From FLUQ01 sp031548325 (GTDB lineage Bacteria > Desulfobacterota > Desulfovibrionia > Desulfovibrionales > Desulfovibrionaceae), in NCBI GenBank assembly GCA_031548325.1, contig JAVBRE010000179.1:1-34382 (forward strand): a stretch of 34,382 nt of DNA, written 5' to 3'. Below the pieces are notes generated by a model, which saw nothing but the letters and a program-made list of their open reading frames with translations, made no database searches and had not been told where the DNA came from. Made by a program: the position numbers and the translations under genes. This document shows positions 15,683-23,268 of this stretch, in pieces (within the stretch, counting starts at the first letter, position 1; each line of letters starts with the position of its first letter).

Positions 15683-17032
15683 ATGGCCCCCCACGCTCTC
15701 GATTGGACCAATGCCCTGACCGGCCGTATGGCCGGGCTGGTTCCGGAACAAATGCCTCTTGCCGGGCGCGCCGCCGACCTGGGCAGCCGCCTCGGCCTTG
15801 AAACCGGCGCGGGCAGGCTGCCTTTCATGACTCTGCCCTTCCGTGCGGCGCTGGAAAAGGACATTCCCGCCGTCCTCGGCAATCTCGGGCACTGCGAGCA
15901 CATGCTGGTGCTGGGCATCGGCGGGTCCGCCCTGGGCGCGCGCGCACTGCAGAAGGCTTTCGCCCCCGGCCAGGACAGGCCCGGCCACGCCGGCCCCTGG
16001 CTGTGGATCGCGGACAACGTGGACGCCGGCGGCCTCTGCGCGCTGACGGACAAGCTGCCGCCCGCAAAAACGGCGGTGGTGGTCATCTCCAAGTCCGGCG
16101 GTACCATTGAAACTCTGGCCCAGTATTTTCTGGTCAGGGCCTGGCTGCAAAAAAACCTGGGCGCGGGCTGGAAAAAGCAGATGGTCATGGTCACCGACGA
16201 AAAACTGGGCTACCTGCGCCAGGAAGCGGACAGGGAAGGGCTGGTCAGCCTGCCCGTGCCCGACTATCTGGGCGGCCGCTATTCCGCGTTGTCCGCCGTG
16301 GGCATGCTGCCCGCCGCCTTTCTGGGCATGGACTGGAAAGCCCTGCTCGCGGGCGCCGCCTCGGTGTTCGAACCGTTGCTCAAAGACCCGGCCGGCCTTG
16401 CGCGTCACCCGGCCTGGAAACTGGCCCTGTGGAACGCGCTGCTCATGGAAAAAGGCTATTCGCAGCTCATCTTCTTTTCCTACATTCCGCTTTGGTCCTG
16501 CCTGGGAGCCTGGTTCGCCCAGCTCTGGGCCGAAAGTCTGGGCAAGGACGGCAAGGGGTCCATGCCGCTGCCCGCCGTGGGCGTCACGGACCAGCATTCC
16601 ATTCAGCAGATGTTTTTGGACGGGCCGCGCGACAAGGGCTGCCTGTTCGTGCACTGCCCGGCCCTGGACAAGGGGCCGCTTTTCGCCCCGGATGTCCCCG
16701 AAAAATGGACCTACCTGCGCGGCCGCCCCTTTGGCGATCTGCTGGAAGCCGAAGGCCTGGGCACCCGCATGGCCCTCGCGCAATACGGGGTTCCGCTGGT
16801 GGAACTACGTCTTGCCTCGACGGACGAGGACGCGGCAGGCAGGCTGATGGGCCTTCTGGAACTGACCACCGTGCTGACCGGCTGGCTGCTGGACATTGAT
16901 CCTCTGGATCAGCCCGCCGTGGAACTGGGCAAACGCCTGGCCAACGCCCGTCTGGGCGCTTCGGGCTATGCCGAGGAAGAGGCCGCCCTGGCGGCTTTTC
17001 TGGCCCGCAAGGGAGCGGTGGATGGGTTCTGA
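15683..17032 (+). CDS. pgi: Glucose-6-phosphate isomerase
   Basis: 449 residues, the length of the shorter bacterial PGI type. It interconverts glucose 6-phosphate and fructose 6-phosphate in the cytoplasm. GIGGSALGARAL (78-89) and SKSGGTIETLAQY (136-148) form the sugar-phosphate binding SIS domains. VGVTDQHSIQQMFLDGP carries the catalytic His region, and DQPAVELGKRLA near the C-terminus supplies the conserved Lys. AGGAGACAGT precedes ATG 15683. The 3' end overlaps the start of the histidine kinase gene by 11 bp, in a different frame. Confidence 0.96.
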   Translation: MAPHALDWTNALTGRMAGLVPEQMPLAGRAADLGSRLGLETGAGRLPFMTLPFRAALEKDIPAVLGNLGHCEHMLVLGIGGSALGARALQKAFAPGQDRPGHAGPWLWIADNVDAGGLCALTDKLPPAKTAVVVISKSGGTIETLAQYFLVRAWLQKNLGAGWKKQMVMVTDEKLGYLRQEADREGLVSLPVPDYLGGRYSALSAVGMLPAAFLGMDWKALLAGAASVFEPLLKDPAGLARHPAWKLALWNALLMEKGYSQLIFFSYIPLWSCLGAWFAQLWAESLGKDGKGSMPLPAVGVTDQHSIQQMFLDGPRDKGCLFVHCPALDKGPLFAPDVPEKWTYLRGRPFGDLLEAEGLGTRMALAQYGVPLVELRLASTDEDAAGRLMGLLELTTVLTGWLLDIDPLDQPAVELGKRLANARLGASGYAEEEAALAAFLARKGAVDGF

Positions 17033-18587
17033 ACCCGGTTCTCGGAAGCAGGACGCGCCGCGCGGGCCGGAGGATTCTTTCCCCGGCGCGCCCCGGCGCG
17101 ATCCCGTGCGTCTGGGCATCGCCCGCTATCTGGCCTGGGTTTCGCTGGTTCTCATTCTGGGCTTTGCCGTGACCCTGGCCGCCATTTTCGGCAACGCGGC
17201 GCGCGACACGCTGCTGAGCAAGCAGCGCAGCTTCGCGGGCATTCTGGCCGAACACCTGAACCAGCAGATCTTCATGCGCTTCAGCATTCCGGCTGTGGCC
17301 AACTACGGGCGAGTCAACCTGAAACAAAACGCCCAGTACGTGCTGCTGGACCAGACCGTGACCTCGCTGGTTCACGGCCTGCATGTGCAGAGCCTGCGCA
17401 TTTTCAACAACGACGGCGAGATTCGCTATTCTTCCGAAAATCGGGACGAAGTGGGCAGCCGCACTCCCGTCACGGAAGCCGAGGCCAAACGGGCCGGAGA
17501 AATTCCGGAACCCTTTTTCGATGTGGAACGCAACGTGCCGTTCTGGGAAGCGACCCTGCTCTTCTTTCGCCTGAAGTCAGGCACCTTTCACCTGCGTACG
17601 ACGTACGCCATGCGGCCGGTCTATTCTCTGCGGGTGGAAAATACCGGGAGCTACGGCTCGGCGGCGGAAGCCGTGACTACCGGCCCTTCTTTGGGGGTTC
17701 TGGAATTCACTCAGGACATCACCGTGGACATGGTCAACGTCATCCGTTTTCAGTGGAGCATCGTGGGCATCACTCTGGCTTCCGCCTCGCTGCTCTTTTT
17801 TCTCCTGATGGGCTTTCTGCGCCGGGCGGAAGCCGCCCTTGCCCTGCGCATGCAGGAAGAGCAGCGCCTGCTGAACGAACTGCATCAGCATGAAAAACTG
17901 GCCGGTATGGGCCGGGTGGTGGCGGGCATCGCCCATGAGATCAGAAACCCGCTGGGCATCATCCGGTCCAGCGCGGAACTGCTTCTTTCCCGGCCGGTCG
18001 GGTCCGATCCGGTGACCGGTAAAATTTTGCGGGCCATTTTTGACGAAGCGCGCCGCCTGTCCCAGACGGTCAGCGACTTTCTGGACTACGCCCGGCCGCG
18101 CCGGCCTCAACAGAACCCGGTGGATGTGGTCAAGGTCGTTTCCGATGTGCTGGCTTTTCTGGAAGCGGAGATGAACGTCCGCCGCGTGGTGGTGACCCGC
18201 GACTTCACCCTGCCGGCCGCGCCGGGAAACACGGTCGAAGGTTTGTTCACCCGGGGGGACAAGGACCTGTTGTACCGGGCGTTTTACAATGTGCTGTCCA
18301 ATTCCGTGCAGGCCATGGACGGTCCCGGCGTCATCAGCGTCAGCGGCCGGCTTGCGTTTGTTTCCGGCGAGCGGCTGGTGGAACTGGTTTTTTCGGACAA
18401 GGGGCCGGGTTTTCCCAAAGAGGAGCGCGGCCGTCTGCTGGACCCCTTCGTGACGACCAAGGACGGCGGCACGGGCCTGGGCCTGCCCATCGTCAACAAC
18501 ATCATCAGCAGCCACGGCGGCCGCCTGACTCTGGAAGACGCCCCCGGCGGCGGAGCGCGGGTGCGCATCATCCTGCCGGCAATGTGA
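17022..18587 (+). CDS. Two-component sensor histidine kinase, NtrB/ZraS-like
   Basis: 521 residues. Membrane segment 1 is at about 34-56 and segment 2 at about 243-266, with a periplasmic sensory region of ~185 residues between them that matches no domain I can name. The cytoplasmic part has the H-box HEKLAGMGRVVAGIAHEIRN with phospho-acceptor His305, an N-box YNVLSNSVQAM (Asn425), G1 DKGPGFPKE (459-467) and G2 GGTGLGLPIV (482-491). ATG 17022 is chosen because GGGAG lies 6 nt upstream and the residues after it are unique to this gene; it overlaps pgi. The next gene is an NtrC-type regulator, its evident partner. The signal sensed is unknown. Confidence 0.93.
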   Translation: MGSEPGSRKQDAPRGPEDSFPGAPRRDPVRLGIARYLAWVSLVLILGFAVTLAAIFGNAARDTLLSKQRSFAGILAEHLNQQIFMRFSIPAVANYGRVNLKQNAQYVLLDQTVTSLVHGLHVQSLRIFNNDGEIRYSSENRDEVGSRTPVTEAEAKRAGEIPEPFFDVERNVPFWEATLLFFRLKSGTFHLRTTYAMRPVYSLRVENTGSYGSAAEAVTTGPSLGVLEFTQDITVDMVNVIRFQWSIVGITLASASLLFFLLMGFLRRAEAALALRMQEEQRLLNELHQHEKLAGMGRVVAGIAHEIRNPLGIIRSSAELLLSRPVGSDPVTGKILRAIFDEARRLSQTVSDFLDYARPRRPQQNPVDVVKVVSDVLAFLEAEMNVRRVVVTRDFTLPAAPGNTVEGLFTRGDKDLLYRAFYNVLSNSVQAMDGPGVISVSGRLAFVSGERLVELVFSDKGPGFPKEERGRLLDPFVTTKDGGTGLGLPIVNNIISSHGGRLTLEDAPGGGARVRIILPAM

Positions 18588-18639
18588 GATTTGCTCGAAA
18601 GGCCTTGCCAGAGGGCGCGTCTCGTGATTGGATACGGAT

Positions 18640-20022
18640 ATGAATGAACAACAGACCCATCTGCTGATTCTGGATGACGAAAAAAACTACCTGCTGGTGC
18701 TGGAGGCTCTGCTGGCGGAAGCCGGCTATACCGTGACCGCGCTGAACGACCCGGAAAGCGCCCTTGCTTTTTTGGAAGATTCCGAAGTGGACGTGGTGGT
18801 CACGGACATGAAGATGCCCAAGATTTCCGGCCGCGAGGTTCTGGAACAGGTGCGCAAGAACTACCCGCACGTGCCGGTGCTGGTCATGACCGCCTTCGGC
18901 AGTATTGAAAGCGCCGTGGAGATCATGAAATTCGGGGCCTTCGACTATATCACCAAGCCTTTTTCCAACGACGAACTGCTGCTTTCAGTCCAGAACGCGG
19001 CGGAACTGTCCCGCGCGCATCGACGCTACCGTCTGCTGCACGAGAATCTGGAAGAGCGCTATGGTCTGCACCGGATAGTCGGCAACAGCAAAAACATTCG
19101 CTCCGTATTGTCCATGGTGGACCGGGCCGCTCCCAGCAAAAGTTCGGTGCTGATCTCCGGCGAATCGGGCACGGGCAAAGAGCTGGTGGCTCGGGCCATC
19201 CACTTCGCTTCGCCGCGCAAAAACGGCCCGTTTATCAGCGTGAACTGCATGGCGCTCAACCCCGGTGTGCTGGAAAGCGAGCTTTTCGGCCATGAGAAGG
19301 GTTCGTTCACCGGGGCCGTGGCCATGCGCCGGGGCCGCTTTGAGCTGGCCGACGGCGGCACGCTGTTTTTGGACGAAATCGGCGAATTGTCGCACGACAT
19401 GCAGGTCAAGCTTTTGCGGGTGCTGCAAGAGAGGAGATTCGAGCGGGTCGGCGGCGCCGAGGAAATAGGCGTTGATATCCGCGTGGTGACGGCCACCAAC
19501 AAGGACCTGCAGGCCGAGGTGGAAAAGGGCAATTTTCGCGAAGACCTTTATTACCGGCTGAATGTGGTGCATCTCATGCTGCCTGCCCTGCGCGAGCGGC
19601 GCGAGGACATCCCCCTGCTTGTCGCGCATTTTGTGGACCAGCTTGCGGCCGAAAGCGGCCTTGGCCCCAAGACCTTCACGCCGGAGGCCCTGGATTTTCT
19701 CTGCGGCTATGAATGGCCGGGCAACATCCGGCAGTTGGAAAACATGGTCGAACGCTGCATGGTCATGGTGCCAGGAGAACGCATTGACGTGCAGGACCTG
19801 CCGCCGGAAATCCGCAACGAGGAAACGCAGCTAAAAAGCGCGGTAGACCTTTTGCCTGTCGAGCTTAATCTTGCGGACACCATGGACAAGCTGGAAGCGG
19901 CTCTTGTGCGCCGCGCCCTGGCCAGGGCCGATTTCGTGCAGGTGAAAGCCGCCGAGTCTTTGGGCATTTCCAAAAGTCTTTTGCAGTACAAATTGCGCAA
20001 ATATGGCATAACCGGGCATTAG
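18640..20022 (+). CDS. Sigma-54-dependent response regulator, NtrC family
   Basis: 460 residues. Receiver domain 1-120 with phospho-acceptor Asp56 (VVVTDMKMPK) and Lys106 (YITKPF). The AAA+ domain spans about 140-370: Walker A GESGTGKE (174-181), the sigma-54 contact loop GSFTGA (221-226, usually GAFTGA), Walker B TLFLDEIGE (241-249), sensor segment EDLYYRLNVV and arginine-rich RERREDIP. The Fis-type HTH at the C-terminus (VKAAESLGISKSLLQYKLRKYGI) binds enhancers. It activates sigma-54 RNA polymerase when phosphorylated by the upstream kinase. ATG 18640 is preferred to an in-frame TTG at 18628; the ribosome-binding site is weak, so coupling to the kinase gene is possible. Targets are not evident, since I did not find a convincing -24/-12 promoter in the window. 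Confidence 0.94.
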   Translation: MNEQQTHLLILDDEKNYLLVLEALLAEAGYTVTALNDPESALAFLEDSEVDVVVTDMKMPKISGREVLEQVRKNYPHVPVLVMTAFGSIESAVEIMKFGAFDYITKPFSNDELLLSVQNAAELSRAHRRYRLLHENLEERYGLHRIVGNSKNIRSVLSMVDRAAPSKSSVLISGESGTGKELVARAIHFASPRKNGPFISVNCMALNPGVLESELFGHEKGSFTGAVAMRRGRFELADGGTLFLDEIGELSHDMQVKLLRVLQERRFERVGGAEEIGVDIRVVTATNKDLQAEVEKGNFREDLYYRLNVVHLMLPALRERREDIPLLVAHFVDQLAAESGLGPKTFTPEALDFLCGYEWPGNIRQLENMVERCMVMVPGERIDVQDLPPEIRNEETQLKSAVDLLPVELNLADTMDKLEAALVRRALARADFVQVKAAESLGISKSLLQYKLRKYGITGH

Positions 20023-20058
20023 AGGCGGACACGCAGCGCAGCGATGCGAGGAGGTTTT

Positions 20059-20415
20059 ATGGGCAAAGATGCCATCACCCTGAGCACGCGGCTCACCCGC
20101 GCGGATGTCGCCGGACTTGTCGAAGCCCTGGTCGAAGGGCTGAAAGAAGGAAGTCTGAGGGTGCAGAAAAGCGACGCCTGCCTGACCCTTGACGTGCCCC
20201 GCGTGGTGGATCTTGAAATCAGGGCGGGGCAGGAGGCGGAACGCACGGTTTTTCGGGTGGACGTTTCCTGGCGCACGGAAAAACCGGATATCCCCGACGT
20301 GGACATGCCGGACGATTGCCCGCCGGGAGCGCCGTCCGCCGCGTCGGCGAAAAAGAAAGCCGCAAAACCTCGTCCCGGAGCCAAAAACCGCACGCCGGGA
20401 ACGAAATCAGTTTAG
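20059..20415 (+). CDS. Amphi-Trp domain-containing protein
   Basis: 118 residues. A small protein whose N-terminal 75 residues resemble the amphi-Trp domain: an amphipathic start (ITLSTRLTRADVAGLVEALVEGLKEG), a strand-rich middle (SLRVQKSDACLTLDVPRVVDLEIRA), and the conserved FRVDVSWRTEKP with Trp71. The family's function is unknown. The tail (about 76-118) is Pro/Lys/Ala-rich and probably disordered and basic. AGGAGG 4 nt upstream fixes ATG 20059 over the ATG at 20044. It lies 36 bp after the sigma-54 regulator and is likely cotranscribed with it. Its stop TAG shares AG with the start of dispersed repeat copy 2. Confidence 0.8.
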   Translation: MGKDAITLSTRLTRADVAGLVEALVEGLKEGSLRVQKSDACLTLDVPRVVDLEIRAGQEAERTVFRVDVSWRTEKPDIPDVDMPDDCPPGAPSAASAKKKAAKPRPGAKNRTPGTKSV

Positions 20416-20561
20416 AGCAATTTCAAAATGAATTGCTCGGCAGACGCGAAGCGGATGTCCGCGAAGCGTGTTGTTTATCTTTGTAATTTTGCATTGTTAT
20501 GTGCTGAAACTTATACCGTTTGCTAAACGTTCATTGCGTAATCTCAAAAGTGAAATGCTCT
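20414..20561 (-). repeat. Dispersed MITE-like intergenic repeat, copy 2
   Basis: 148 bp, the reverse-complement counterpart of 4269-4415. On the plus strand it begins AGAGCAATTTC, forming a bulged hairpin with AATTGCTC (20414-20438). It runs through GGCAGACGCGAAGCGGATG and TTGTTTATCTTTGTAATTTT, and ends GTGAAATGCTCT (20550-20561), the inverted partner of the first end. Like copy 1 it abuts a TAG stop codon on one side. It fills the gap between the amphi-Trp gene and the hydrolase, leaving only 23 bp before the hydrolase ATG. Confidence 0.75.
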
Positions 20562-20584
20562 GAGAAACCGATACGGAGGCGGCC

Positions 20585-21523
20585 ATGCCCGACGTGTTTG
20601 AAAGGGCGTACCTCGACTTTCCCCAGGAGCTTTTGTGCAACCCCGGCCCGGCGCCCTGGCCCGCCAAAACGGCCTGGCTGCCCACGGCCGACGGCGCTGC
20701 GATCTGGTATTCGGACACAGGCGGAGAGGGCCGGCCCCTGGTGCTGGTGCACGGCTGGACCATGTCTTCCCGAATCTGGAAAAAAAACGTGCCCGCGCTG
20801 GCCGAACAGTTCCGGGTGGTCACCTTTGACCTGCGCGGGCACGGCGGTTCCAGCAAGGTTCTGCACGGGCACACCCTGATCCGCTACGCTCAGGATCTGC
20901 GCGAGCTTGTTCTGCATCTGCGCCTGACGCGTCCGGCTCTGGCGGGCTGGTCTCTGGGCGGCTGTATAGTGATGGAATACTGGCGGCAGTTCGGCAACGC
21001 GGCATCCGTGCTGGCTCTGGGCCTGATCGACAGCAGCCTCGGTCCCTTCGCCGACGGCGACTGGAACGCCTTTCGTATGAAAGAAGGCAAGATGGACGCG
21101 ATGACCGCGGCTTTTCGCGCCATGCGCGCCGACCCGGAAGCGTTTGCCCGCAGCTTCATCACCGCCATGTTCAAGCGGCCGGTCAGCGAAGCCGAAATGG
21201 CCTGGCTGGGCGACGAGATAGCGAAAACGCCGCCCTGCATAGCCTCGGCCATCCATTCGGACTTCGGCATCCATAACTACGAGCCGTTGCTGCCGGGGGT
21301 CGTGGTGCCCGGCGCGGTGTTTTCCGGCTGTTTTTTCAGCGAAAAGAACTTCGCCATGGGCGAGCATTTTGCGAAGCGCCTGCCCAAGGGCCGTTATTTT
21401 TCGTATCCCGAAGCCGGGCATATCCTGTTTTACGAGCAGCCCGAACGCTTCAACCGCGAGCTGGCGGCTTTTATCAACGAAGCGGAAAAGCAGGGCGAAG
21501 GTCTGGTGAACCCGACGCTGTAG
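20585..21523 (+). CDS. Alpha/beta-fold hydrolase
   Basis: 312 residues, no signal peptide. Oxyanion strand and HGW are at about 52-58 (LVLVHGWTM), then FDLRGHGGS (81-89). The nucleophile elbow is GWSLGG (Ser123) and the catalytic His is in EAGHILFYEQP (His279). The usual acid after strand 7 (pattern vPxxxxxGxxD) is not obvious: the aligned segment reads VPGAVFSGCFFSEKN without Asp, so another residue may serve. The substrate cannot be inferred; haloperoxidase- or esterase-like relatives are likely. A clear GGAGG precedes the ATG. A strong terminator follows, so this is the last gene of its unit, possibly transcribed through or from the upstream repeat. Confidence 0.88.
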   Translation: MPDVFERAYLDFPQELLCNPGPAPWPAKTAWLPTADGAAIWYSDTGGEGRPLVLVHGWTMSSRIWKKNVPALAEQFRVVTFDLRGHGGSSKVLHGHTLIRYAQDLRELVLHLRLTRPALAGWSLGGCIVMEYWRQFGNAASVLALGLIDSSLGPFADGDWNAFRMKEGKMDAMTAAFRAMRADPEAFARSFITAMFKRPVSEAEMAWLGDEIAKTPPCIASAIHSDFGIHNYEPLLPGVVVPGAVFSGCFFSEKNFAMGEHFAKRLPKGRYFSYPEAGHILFYEQPERFNRELAAFINEAEKQGEGLVNPTL

Positions 21524-21548
21524 GCGGTCGCGCCGCTTTGTCCCGCTG

Positions 21549-21588
21549 AAACAGTAAACCCCGGCCCCGGCCGGGGTTTGCTGTTTTT
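21549..21588 (+). terminator. Intrinsic terminator after the hydrolase
   Basis: A long stem (AAACAG-t-AAACCCCGG paired with CCGGGGTTT-g-CTGTTT, loop CCCCGG) ends in TTTTT (21584-21588), 26 bp after the stop. This is the cleanest rho-independent terminator in the window. Confidence 0.9.
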
Positions 21589-21612
21589 GGAGAGGGGCCT
21601 TCAAAAAAAATG

Positions 21613-21628
21613 TTGACTCCCGAGTCAA
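21613..21628. promoter_or_regulatory. Perfect 7-bp dyad, operator-like, in an AT-rich promoter region
   Basis: TTGACTC-cc-GAGTCAA lies 130 bp before the unrecognised gene at 21744. It is followed by AAAATATACTTTAGG and CTATATAAAC, the most AT-rich stretch nearby. TTGACT could double as a -35 box, but no -10 stands at a standard distance. The symmetry and size fit a site for a dimeric repressor such as a TetR- or MarR-type protein; no such gene is adjacent. Confidence 0.5.
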
Positions 21629-21666
21629 AATATACTTTAGGCTATATAAACAGGAAACTCTTCAAC

Positions 21667-21747
21667 ATGCTTTGTTCAACGGCCGGCGCTGCGCGTCCGA
21701 AGGGGCGCGTCATCCGTCCCGGCGCAACAAAACAGGGGGGGGCATGA
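21667..21747 (+). CDS. Possible short upstream ORF (26 codons)
   Basis: ATG at 21667 opens a 26-residue frame (MLCSTAGAARPKGRVIRPG, then ATKQGGA). Its TGA stop overlaps the ATG of the next gene (ATGA, 21744-21747), the arrangement of translational coupling. AGGA lies about 12 nt upstream of the start, further than ideal. A G8 tract (21735-21742) lies in its last codons; a change to G9 would join this frame to the downstream gene. No homology is recognisable and it may be fortuitous. Confidence 0.3.
   Translation: MLCSTAGAARPKGRVIRPGATKQGGA
21735..21742. repeat. G8 tract directly before the start codon of the unrecognised gene
   Basis: Eight consecutive G immediately precede cATG at 21744. 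The tract occupies the ribosome-binding position, so its length would change spacing and, through the overlapping short frame, possibly reading frame. Confidence 0.6.
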
Positions 21748-22475
21748 GCAGTCACAACAAAGAGACAGTGTTTTCGTCCCTTTTCGGCAGCATTGTTTCC
21801 ATGCAGGCAAAAGTCCGCCGGGCGGCGGTCGGGGCCGCCGCGCTTCGGGAGCCTTTGCGCCGGTCGCGCAGCCGAGTTCGAGAGCAGTGGGCCAAAGCGC
21901 CGTTTCGCGCCTGGTGGAGATCCGGCGGCGACAGCGGTTTGAGGATGTCCTTTCTGAAATCCCTGCCGGCCTGTGGTCGCGGCAAGGCTTTGCCCGCTGT
22001 GGGCGACTGTTTGAAGCGGCTGCTCTTGCAACTGCGCGGGGACGGAGTAAAAAGCGCGCGCCGGACGCGGGAAAGCGAAGAGAGCATGGCCGCGATCAGC
22101 GGGGGAGACGGTGAAGCCGAACTGCGCCTGATAGCGGGAAGCCTGGGCGGGCTTGATCCGGTGGAGTTTTTCGCTCTTTTCAGAGTGGGCGGTTTTGAAA
22201 AAGTCGTTCTGGATCTGAGCGACGGCAGCGATCCCTTGATTTTGGATGCGGGCGCCGTCGCCGGTCTGCGCGCGGCGGGCAGGGGCTCGAAATTGCTGGA
22301 AAACGGCAAGGCCGCGCTTTTTGTGACCGGCGATACGCGAAGTTCCGTGTGCTTCGTCGACGGCGGCTGGAGCAGAGTCGGCCGCGGCGGCGGCTTTGAC
22401 CTGTACGTGAGCAGCCGGACCGGCGATGCCGTTCACGTGCGGCAAAGCTTGCTGGCGGCGGGGGGCGAGGATTAG
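21744..22475 (+). CDS. Protein of unknown function
   Basis: 243 residues; I do not recognise the family. Residues 1-110 are rich in Arg, Lys and Ala, without a signal peptide or membrane segment, and would bind acidic partners if folded. Residues 120-243 look like a compact domain with alternating hydrophobic strands: EFFALFRVGGFEKVVLDLSD, DAGAVAGLRAAGRG, KAALFVTGDTRSSVCFVDGG, GFDLYVSSRTGDAVHVRQSL. Two cysteines lie near 77-89 and one near 203. The start is taken at ATG 21744 because the frame upstream offers only TTG. The opposite strand also has a long open frame here (a GC-rich artefact), but the plus-strand product is more protein-like. It has its own AT-rich upstream region and ends in a hairpin shared with the convergent flagellar operon. 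Confidence 0.6.
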   Translation: MSSHNKETVFSSLFGSIVSMQAKVRRAAVGAAALREPLRRSRSRVREQWAKAPFRAWWRSGGDSGLRMSFLKSLPACGRGKALPAVGDCLKRLLLQLRGDGVKSARRTRESEESMAAISGGDGEAELRLIAGSLGGLDPVEFFALFRVGGFEKVVLDLSDGSDPLILDAGAVAGLRAAGRGSKLLENGKAALFVTGDTRSSVCFVDGGWSRVGRGGGFDLYVSSRTGDAVHVRQSLLAAGGED

Positions 22476-22500
22476 AACCCATTATGAGATGGGTTCTAAT
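22471..22500. terminator. Perfect 12-bp palindromic hairpin holding both convergent stop codons
   Basis: ATTAGAACCCAT-tatgag-ATGGGTTCTAAT. The plus-strand gene ends at TAG 22473-22475 and the minus-strand gene at TAG 22496-22498, both inside the stem. The symmetry serves both directions; the absence of a long T-run makes termination efficiency uncertain. Confidence 0.6.
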
Positions 22501-22915
22501 GCCCGGCTTCGGCGAGAATCAGTTCCACTTCATCGATGGACAGACTGGTGGCTTTGGCCAGTTGCGCCGGGCTTCTGCCCTGGCGCGCGCCGGTGATGAT
22601 CAGCTCGCGCAGAAACTGCGGCGAACGGCTGATGTTTTCCGCCTGTTCCAGCAATTTGCGCAAGGCGCCGGCCCGCTCTTCCAGTTTCTGGTCAAGGGAG
22701 CGCAGTTCCTGCTGGCGCTCGGCAAAGCTGGCAATGAGATCTTTTTCCAGTTCCGCGTTCTGATGCAGGTTGTGCAGAAGAGAGTTCTGGCCGCTTTGCA
22801 GTTTGACCAGCAAATGTTCGGACCGGCGCAGGCGCGCGAAAAAAATCAGCAGCAAGATGAGCAAGGCAAGTTCGAACACGCTGATAAACGCAAGAAGCCA
22901 GAGAGAGATCTGCAT
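22496..22915 (-). CDS. Membrane-anchored coiled-coil protein of the flagellar locus (DUF2802-like)
   Basis: 139 residues. One N-terminal membrane segment (3-27, LWLLAFISVFELALLILLLIF) is followed by a charged coiled coil (about 30-90, SEHLLVKLQSGQNSLLHNLHQ and ELRSLDQKLEERAG). The C-terminal segment FLRELIITGARQGRSPAQLA then SLSIDEVELILAEAGH resembles the DUF2802 pattern seen in flagellar and chemotaxis operons. The function is unknown; the topology suggests a small inner-membrane protein facing the cytoplasm. Last gene of the flagellar operon, starting 4 bp after the stop of the preceding gene. Confidence 0.75.
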   Translation of the reverse strand: MQISLWLLAFISVFELALLILLLIFFARLRRSEHLLVKLQSGQNSLLHNLHQNAELEKDLIASFAERQQELRSLDQKLEERAGALRKLLEQAENISRSPQFLRELIITGARQGRSPAQLAKATSLSIDEVELILAEAGH

Positions 22916-22919
22916 GGAC

Positions 22920-23255
22920 TTACACCTTGAGGTTCACGATATTGCCGGCCCAGGGGGTGTCGGCGGCGGGGCTCGTTTCCGATTCCGGCTCCGCTTGCTC
23001 TGCGGCGGCAAAATGTTTGCGGCGCCGCCCGTCCGCGCCGGATCTTTGGCGTCCGCCGTCACGGGATTTGATCTTGCGGGACGATTCCGCATCATCCGTT
23101 TTGGGCACCGTGCTGTTCTGTTGTCGCAAAATTTCCGGCGCGGCCTGCTGGGCCGCCTGCTTCACCACTTCCGGATGGGCCTGGGCTTCCTGGGCGATAC
23201 GTTCGGTAAGGCCGACCTGCAACAACTGGGTGATGGCGACATTGGTCTGGCTCAT
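22920..23255 (-). CDS. Small protein of unknown function in the flagellar operon
   Basis: 111 residues; no family that I can name. The N-terminal 45 residues are likely helical (TNVAITQLLQVGLTERIAQE, then HPEVVKQAAQQAAPEIL). The middle is hydrophilic and rich in Arg, Lys, Ser and Asp (about 50-85), and the C-terminus ends GNIVNLKV after an acidic stretch. No signal peptide or membrane segment. GGGAGG lies just upstream of ATG 23255. Tight packing between fliL (13 bp) and the DUF2802-like gene (4 bp) suggests a flagellum-linked role, perhaps as a partner or chaperone; this rests on position only. Confidence 0.7.
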   Translation of the reverse strand: MSQTNVAITQLLQVGLTERIAQEAQAHPEVVKQAAQQAAPEILRQQNSTVPKTDDAESSRKIKSRDGGRQRSGADGRRRKHFAAAEQAEPESETSPAADTPWAGNIVNLKV

Positions 23256-23268
23256 AACAGCCTCCCTG

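Noticed and set aside
14978..16783. Minus-strand open frame of about 600 codons over the aminotransferase and pgi genes
   Set aside because: It spans two clear plus-strand enzymes and has shadow-like composition without motifs.
21642..22445. Minus-strand frame of 267 codons opposite the unknown gene at 21744
   Set aside because: Composition is that of a complementary shadow (Ala, Arg, His, Gln), and there is no ribosome-binding site or downstream partner. The plus frame looks more like a folded protein, though neither has recognised homology, so this is a judgement.
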